The translations under genes were made by a program, and so were the position numbers. The notes below the pieces were generated by a model that was not told the origin of the DNA, did no database searches, and saw only the letters and a list, made by a program, of their open reading frames with translations. Below are positions 60,114-64,000 of a stretch of 64,000 nucleotides of DNA, piece by piece. Position 1 is the stretch's first letter; each line of letters starts with the position of its first letter. The stretch is from Diphasiastrum complanatum (Eukaryota > Streptophyta > Lycopodiopsida > Lycopodiales > Lycopodiaceae): the NCBI GenBank assembly GCA_029204225.1, contig CM055096.1, positions 42,810,901 through 42,874,900 of the forward strand. The letters are read 5' to 3'.

Positions 60114-60406
60114 TGTGTACCGTGAAAATGAAAAAGGTGCATAGGAAAAACTTTTCTGGCTTGTAACTTTGTTTAGAATAAAGCCTAATTCTCCAACAGA
60201 ATTCTACATTCATTCAGGATGGTAGATAGTTAGAATATTTTGAAGGATTTTCCTTTGAATTGAATTTAGACTATTTGCATGAGGGGAAATGTTGATGTCT
60301 CTGTTTGATTAATTTTCAGTGCATAACTTTTACAAATAAAGCAGCAAAAGAACTTCGAGAGAGGCTTGGAGGTCTAGTAGGCCATGCTACAAGCCAAAAC
60401 ATGACG
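49964..60406 (+). CDS. UvrD/PcrA-like superfamily 1 DNA helicase, exons 1-2 (partial gene)
   Basis: Exon 1 49964-50446 (161 codons, phase 0) and exon 2 60320-60406 (29 codons) join to read QIL|CITFTNKAAKEL, exactly the Walker A to motif Ia layout of UvrD, PcrA and Rep. Exon 1: Arg/Ser-rich leader poor in acidic residues (about 1-105, likely mitochondrial or plastid targeting), LNEEQLKAV (Q-motif), RVVAGPGSGKT (Walker A, Lys about 138) and LVLTHRIAHEIVHNGL. Exon 2: TFTNKAAKELRERLGG. The product should be an ATP-driven 3'-5' DNA translocase in repair or recombination. Splice sites: TTG|GTATTT, TTTTCAG|TGC, ACG|GTACTT. The remaining exons (GTFHS, DE box and others) were not found, so they lie beyond 64000 or were missed. 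Confidence 0.85.
50839..51597. repeat. Dispersed ~750-bp repeat, copy 2 (solo-LTR-like)
   Basis: Partner of 41008-41757, same orientation. TCTTGCTTATTTAAGAG then CCCCCC precede a probable transcription start. About 80 percent alike by eye. Confidence 0.7.
51640..52190 (+). pseudogene. Ty3/gypsy chromovirus integrase C terminus and chromodomain
   Basis: Plus strand: LAQAQHRYKSLTDRHRSF, KGQFVYVHLSFACHEFVKG, SLTEKLSARYYDPFQILEKL, GTYRLQLPVTTRACHIFHVS; then, after a stop in RHLV-stop-FLVQWDG, DEATWESFDV. The GPY-like FQILEKL...YRLQLP...FHVS module and the (LV)QWDG....EATWE chromodomain words identify a chromovirus, a group that uses the chromodomain to target chromatin. Frames break at the chromodomain. 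Confidence 0.88.
52341..52820 (+). repeat. LTR (480 bp) followed by primer site
   Basis: TGTTAGAGTT... ...TTTTCTAACA with inverted ends TGTTAGA/TCTAACA, directly followed at 52821-52832 by TGGTATCAGAGC. Inside, a pair of similar stretches (GGCAATTTTTATTTATAGTA / GGTCATTACTATTTATAATA) and GTAGGTGGGCGC / GTAGGCTGGCGCC recur. Confidence 0.8.
52821..55690 (+). mobile_element. Non-coding LTR-element interior (LARD-like), no genes recognised
   Basis: Begins with PBS TGGTATCAGAGC. Contains short reiterations of CAGATCAGATCGTTGGAAGA type (53190-53290), A/G-rich pseudo-coding frames without domains, and two polypurine-tract-like runs, AGGGGGAGTAG at 55313 and AGGGGGAGTCA at 55668. No second LTR was found. 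It may be a large retrotransposon derivative without coding capacity, or a heavily decayed leader. Confidence 0.5.
55750..56270 (-). pseudogene. Ty3/gypsy RNase H fragment
   Basis: Minus strand: QPIAFESKKLTDAQVKYTT, MIHALKSWRHYLYGNKFVVN, TDHQYFCNQNDLRGRKARWV, ELMQEFDFEVRYIKGSSNQV and ADALSRIG. This is the gypsy RNase H to linker part. A frameshift lies near 56155; one residue of TDHQSL-YF is lost. Related to, but distinct from, family F. Confidence 0.85.
56271..57826. other. Unassigned intronic DNA
   Basis: No gene recognised. Contains a run of 14 C at 56685-56698 and a GA array at 56791-56851. Short minus-strand frames at 57368-57850 have no known domain. Confidence 0.4.
56791..56851. repeat. 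(GA)n microsatellite, 61 bp
   Basis: Pure GA dinucleotides. Confidence 0.95.
57827..57838 (-). other. Primer-binding-site-like motif
   Basis: Minus strand TTGGTATCAGAGTTGG matches the tRNA-Met priming site. A 5' LTR would then lie at about 57839-58280 (it has TATAAGTATA-like words on the minus strand), but no second LTR or terminal repeat was found. Confidence 0.4.
58290..59210 (-). pseudogene. LINE ORF2, RT thumb and C-terminal part
   Basis: Reads YLGVLFSGPLLTFRPASTAR, LRKGHTALVHMERLC, IIVSPMAMYSTDAWWFGLS, WRPITRLQILMLGRMIRAK, SVPHDIILAEFASPPMVVEA and MFRIVMFLHRLVDMDTSRYL. The pattern YLGV..., RL..G..AL, Y...W, TP..ILLAE....P is that of the LINE RT thumb and the region after it. The frame goes on beyond a stop at 58584 (SSWFGDVSEFLGKWGISISA). 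Confidence 0.78.
59270..60044 (-). pseudogene. LINE ORF1 (RNA-binding protein)
   Basis: Starts MAPRKRGSGTCPRSPSRPAA, Ala/Pro/Ser-rich to about residue 90; a frameshift near 59750 leads to GTRTWASLFEEAKSES, LVEFTVESVFSEQERRGIKA, LNIRVRGI, GKFDDCVLFVKFLLIEQHNA and ALRLRGKLKGT; after another shift LDDDLTHTQWIARKKNFQEA. The last word (L..DLT..Q) is the end of the RRM-like domain of plant LINE ORF1. Confidence 0.65.
60071..60109. repeat. (AG)n microsatellite, 39 bp
   Basis: Pure AG dinucleotides at the 5' border of the LINE and 210 bp before helicase exon 2. Confidence 0.95.
60320..60406 (+). CDS. Helicase exon 2: motif Ia
   Basis: 87 bp encoding CITFTNKAAKELRERLGG and LVGHATSQNMT, too short to stand out as a frame. 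The acceptor follows a pyrimidine stretch (AATTTTCAG) and phase matches exon 1. Confidence 0.85.
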
Positions 60407-61500
60407 GTACTTACGCACTCCTGGTTCACTATCTTCTTTGGGCATGTTCACGAAAGCTTTATCACATGTCTGCTCAATTTCTGATTCAAGATGTCAGAAG
60501 CTTAGTTAGAGTTTCTTGTTCCTTTTGTTGCTATTGTTTGAATGAATATTTTGAATTTGAATATAGATCTTCCATGGAAATACAGATGGGAAAATCTTGC
60601 GTTGGATGAAAACTATAAAGTAGCTTGGCTTAGTATATGTTTTCAAGTCATGAACATATGAATCTCACAATCTTGGACCTCTTTATAAGAAAACCTCTTA
60701 GTCTAGAGGGATGCGTACAAGTTTAGGAAGCTTGTAATCAGCACCTGACTTCAAAAAAGGCTGAAAATCCTCAACAAGAGTCACACCTTCATATGACCAC
60801 ATTTCAATACAATAATTGTACAATAATGGACTAGAATGTGTTTTGTGCATTATGTTTGAAATGTTGTGAGAATTTCAGAGTGTTTGATCTGGAAAGCCAT
60901 TATTTTTGCAAATCCTAGAGTCTGTGGAACTACTTAATTGCAACACTGCAGGCGCAGAATGCCATTCAGATGCAAATCCTTGTTGCAGATTGGATTTGGG
61001 TACATTAAATGTTATCTCTTCCTTGAATGCAGGAAATGTCTTGTTTTTAAGTCAATTGGCATAAATCATGCTTTTGAAAAAGATCCATAATAGAATAGAA
61101 ACATGAGGTCTTAGGACATAATGAAGCTCATGTCAGAATTATGAGAATAATCCTTAAAGAGGAGTAGACTAATCTTATTAGTTCTCACACACAACAAGAT
61201 GATTGAGCAAAGGAGCATATCACAGAATAATCATAAGTCTGAAAATCTTGCTACAATGGAATAAGGGACATGGGGCGCCAGCCCCATATAAATTTTTAGT
61301 AGCCTTAGCAAAAGCATAAAGCAAAAAGCTTGACCTAAATTCAGATCCTATACTTGGTAATTTTTCAAGTCTATGGCTGAATAAAAAATACAAATCCTAA
61401 AATTGATCTATGGCTAAACCAAATAACATGAGCCCCTAAATATAGCTAGCAAGCACGGTCCATTAACATTTCAAGTCCCTTAGAAAATATCAGCAACTTG
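60407..61500 (+). other. Helicase intron 2, 5' part
   Basis: A+T-rich, no coding region or repeat recognised. No exon with the next UvrD motif (GTFHS) was found here. Confidence 0.5.
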
Positions 61501-61845
61501 CTATTTTGTAGGAAAATATATAAGCTCAACTTCATGATTCTGAAGTTCTGGTATCACATTGAAGTACCGTAGGTGTTCCATGTTCCATATGAAGATCATG
61601 TGGAAGCCTTTGTAACCAAATTGCATGTTGCACTCGTAGTAGGTACCTGTAGGCCATCTTCGATCTTCTGCATTTCCAGCCCAATCTGCATCAACATACC
61701 CCTGTAACTGTACATCATCTTGTCTTCCATAAAATTCATTTATCTTGATCTTCCTTGGCTTTTGTAAGCTCACATCGACAATTACATGGAGTTGAAATTG
61801 GTTTGCATTTTGACATCCTGAATTTTTGAAGAAGTTCATGTGCAT
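61501..61845 (-). pseudogene. copia G RNase H scrap
   Basis: LQGYVDADWAGNAEDRRWPTG is the start of copia RNase H; flanking residues on both sides do not match the domain, so this is a short island. Confidence 0.65.
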
Positions 61846-62589
61846 ACTTAGATTGAGAAATATATAGACAATGTTCTACTCTCTAGTCCCTTAGATGCAT
61901 CGTGTTTCGGAACGTAAAGCTCTGATGACATTCTGGAAATTTCGAAACGTTTTTTTTTTGTAATATTTTTAGATGTCTTAGAAAAGAAAAGAAAAGCCTT
62001 AGAAAGGCATCTAAAACACATTTAAACACATTCTTGTATCAGGTATCATATTCTAAGCTTTCCGAAATTAAGGTATAAGAGCATGTTAAAAACTATAATT
62101 TTACTGACAAAAGCAAGATAGGTGATATAGTGACTAATATGATTACACGGATTTTCAGCAATTTTATTCACTGTGCACAAATTTTACCAAACTAGTGACA
62201 TTTATGGGCTAGATTTCCAAAATAGATTCATAGTTTTAGCAAAATTTTCAATAGAACTAAATGGGATCAATTGCCATTCTTTGTGACTATACTCGAGCAT
62301 CCATCTCTTCTAGGGTAAACTAGTAAATGACGAAGTTGCCAACTTATTTAGAATCTGTGGTCTAAATTTTAATGATTATTCTGGTTCTTTTATGGACATA
62401 ATTCACACAGAACCACCATAGTTTCAAGAAGGAACCAGGCACAAGGATACCATGTATTTGAACAATGCAGGAAGTTTAAGTTTTTTTTTCCACTCTATAC
62501 CTTCAGAACACCATTCCGATGCAACTTAGCCCAGTTTCTAGAAAGTACGATAGTGAACCAAGATTTTTCATCTAAATCAAAACTTGATT

Positions 62590-63212
62590 AGAACATATGA
62601 TGATAAGATCATCAACATACATCGCTACATACGATTGTCTTTTACCATGACATAAAATGTATGCTCTGCACTACTCCTTTGAAAACCAAGCTCCTCAAAG
62701 TATGTATCAATTCTCATGCGCAAGGTGCTTGCTTAAGTCCATATAATGCATTGTCCAACTTGCAAACCTTGTCTTCTTGCTTTCCTGCTACTATGTATTC
62801 GTCTGGCTGCTCCATATAGACTTCCTCTTTTAGAAAGTCATTCAAGAATGCACTCTTAACATCTATTTGTTGGATATCCCAATCAAACTGTATTGCCAAT
62901 GACAAGATTGCCCGCATAGTAGTCAATTTAACAACTGTTGCAAAAGTTTTTTCACAGTCAATTCTTTCTTGTTGAGCAACCCTTTGGCAACCAACCTTGC
63001 CTTATGTTTGTCTATAGATCCATGCAATTTATGCATATTGGATAGATCCATTTGCATTCAATTGCCTTCTTACCTATAGGTAGCTGGACAAGCCTCCAAA
63101 TCTTGTTTTTCATGATTGAATTGTACTCTTCATCCATAGCTTTCATCCAAATATCTTCTCTTTCAGCTTCCTTGAAAGTAGATGGATTCCTAGTTTCTAA
63201 AATTGTAGTCAT
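62590..63212 (-). pseudogene. copia G reverse transcriptase, N-terminal half
   Basis: ETRNPSTFKEAEREDIWMKA, MDEEYNSIMKNKIWRLVQLP, GKKAIECKWIY (63212-63012); [40 protein letters not shown] (motif A with Asp) and [14 protein letters not shown] (62926-62714). A YVDD-box-like remnant (MYVDDLIIIC) lies near 62600. Frame breaks at about 63000 and 62700. Confidence 0.82.
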
Positions 63213-64000
63213 AAATGCACATTGTCCTCTTGCTAATCTCGATGTCGATCCTAATCTTGGTCCCGATCTTGATCCTCATGTTGCCTCTCTCAAGCCTTGT
63301 TGATCTTCGAGCTGCTTGTTTAAGTGACTCTCCGTGAAATCGGAGGTGTCCTTTTTCTTGTCTCTATCAAGGCTTCTTCTCTAGGCAAATGAGTTGGTGT
63401 AGGTGATTCATGTGCTGGTTCAAATTCTTGTAAAGGAATACTATCATCTTGCTCCTTCTCACAAAGTATTTCAATGTCTTTAAGAGATTTTATCTCATCA
63501 AAGATAACTTTCTTTCAATATCATAAAGCCTGTATCCCGTTTCTTGATCATCAAACACTTTGTTGCCTTTGAGTCTAACCTACTTCTCATGTCTAAAGGT
63601 ATACGAGCACACGCAATACCCCCAAACACTCTCAAATGACTTGTGATTTGAAATAACTTGAGGTAAACCTGTAACCAGGTTAAATTTTGTCAAAGCTTAT
63701 GGACCATTAAAACTCAAATGTCCAAACCTCTCATGCCATAACTTACTCATCACTTTGATATCGACAATTCCCGCTTGATGACTTATCACTTGATCTTAAA
63801 GTTTATACAATGTTCTTGCAAGAATCCCTTCAGCTAGCTCTTCATTGTTATTCTTCTTGATAAGACATCCATATGTTGCTTTGCTATTGCTGAAACTGAG
63901 AGTAACTTTTCTTTATGCCAGGTACACAAACAACATCCTTGATATCACCAACCTTTTCTAAAGGTAATTGAATATGTATGTTTGCGACACCCTTGATGTC

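Larger units (their letters stand above)
50447..60319 (+). other. Helicase intron 1 (9873 bp)
   Basis: Filled with retroelement debris on both strands: dispersed repeat 50839-51597, chromovirus integrase 51640-52190, LTR 52341-52820 and non-coding internal region to ~55690, gypsy RNase H 55750-56270, GA array, a primer-site-like motif near 57830, and a LINE 58290-60060 that ends only ~210 bp before exon 2. Confidence 0.8.
61501..64000 (-). mobile_element. Ty1/copia remnant G, continues past window
   Basis: Minus-strand order from the right edge: GAG-pre-integrase with LWHERFGHLSFNGP (63740-63690), a jump to integrase C-terminal words near 63560, RT start (63212-63012), RT motif A region (62926-62714) and an RNase H scrap (61845-61501). 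Integrase core and most of RT are deleted or unreadable. It lies antisense in the helicase intron if that gene continues to the right. Confidence 0.8.

Noticed and set aside
60407-60490. Read-through of helicase exon 2 (MTVLTHSWFTIF)
   Set aside because: No similarity to the GTFHS motif expected after motif Ia; the GT at 60407 is a better exon end.
60565-60625. Possible helicase exon 3 (IFHGNTDGKILRW) downstream of exon 2
   Set aside because: FH and ILR recall the GTFHSFC..ILR motif but spacing and intervening residues do not fit, and no donor with a matching phase follows.

Overview
The window reads as nuclear DNA of a land plant with long introns and heavy retroelement load. The signs are a plant-type SBT2 subtilase with ten exons, LTR retrotransposons primed by initiator tRNA-Met (TGGTATCAGAG sites), very long AG/CT microsatellites, plant telo-box motifs (AAACCCTAA) and A+T-rich non-coding DNA. 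A fern, lycophyte or gymnosperm would fit the intron sizes (7 and 9.9 kb), but the sequence alone does not settle the lineage.

Two host genes can be supported. The first is an apparently intact subtilisin-like serine protease of the SBT2 group on the minus strand (15401 down to 4014). Its ten exons were assembled by hand; all phases agree and they give 817 codons plus a stop. Intron 1 is about 7 kb and carries an antisense gypsy remnant and several local duplications. The second is the 5' part of a UvrD/PcrA-like superfamily 1 helicase on the plus strand. Exon 1 (49964-50446) carries a probable organelle-targeting leader, the Q-motif and Walker A. A 29-codon exon 2 with motif Ia lies 9.9 kb away at 60320-60406, behind an intron packed with transposon debris. 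The rest of this gene lies beyond the window.

Nearly everything else is decayed retroelement. 1-3062: Ty1/copia (family A), 5' part. 4-15.4 kb: the protease. 15.4-19.8 kb: gene-poor, with telomere-like motifs. 20-21.8 kb: Ty3/gypsy with a small internal insertion. 22.1-23.4 kb: copia. 23.5-24.1 kb: foldback element and a dispersed repeat. 24.4-25.5 kb: two giant CT microsatellites. 26.3-35.2 kb: a Penelope-like/telomerase-related reverse transcriptase, split in frame by a complete 5.8-kb copia element with LTRs, PBS, PPT and a 5-bp target duplication. 35.9-37.0 kb: family A gag-protease. 37.7-40.8 kb: two gypsy fragments. 42.3-43.1 kb: a 25-bp minisatellite. 43.2-47.1 kb: gag fragments, a Tat-like LTR candidate and a second family A LTR. 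47.1-49.5 kb: no gene seen. 50-64 kb: the helicase gene, whose introns hold a chromovirus integrase, an LTR with non-coding internal region, gypsy RNase H, an internally deleted LINE and a copia remnant.

The retroelement genes carry stops, frameshifts and deletions and none looks able to move by itself. The two host genes read cleanly across the same DNA, which suggests they are under selection. All similarity calls come from motif recognition by eye; no database search was run.
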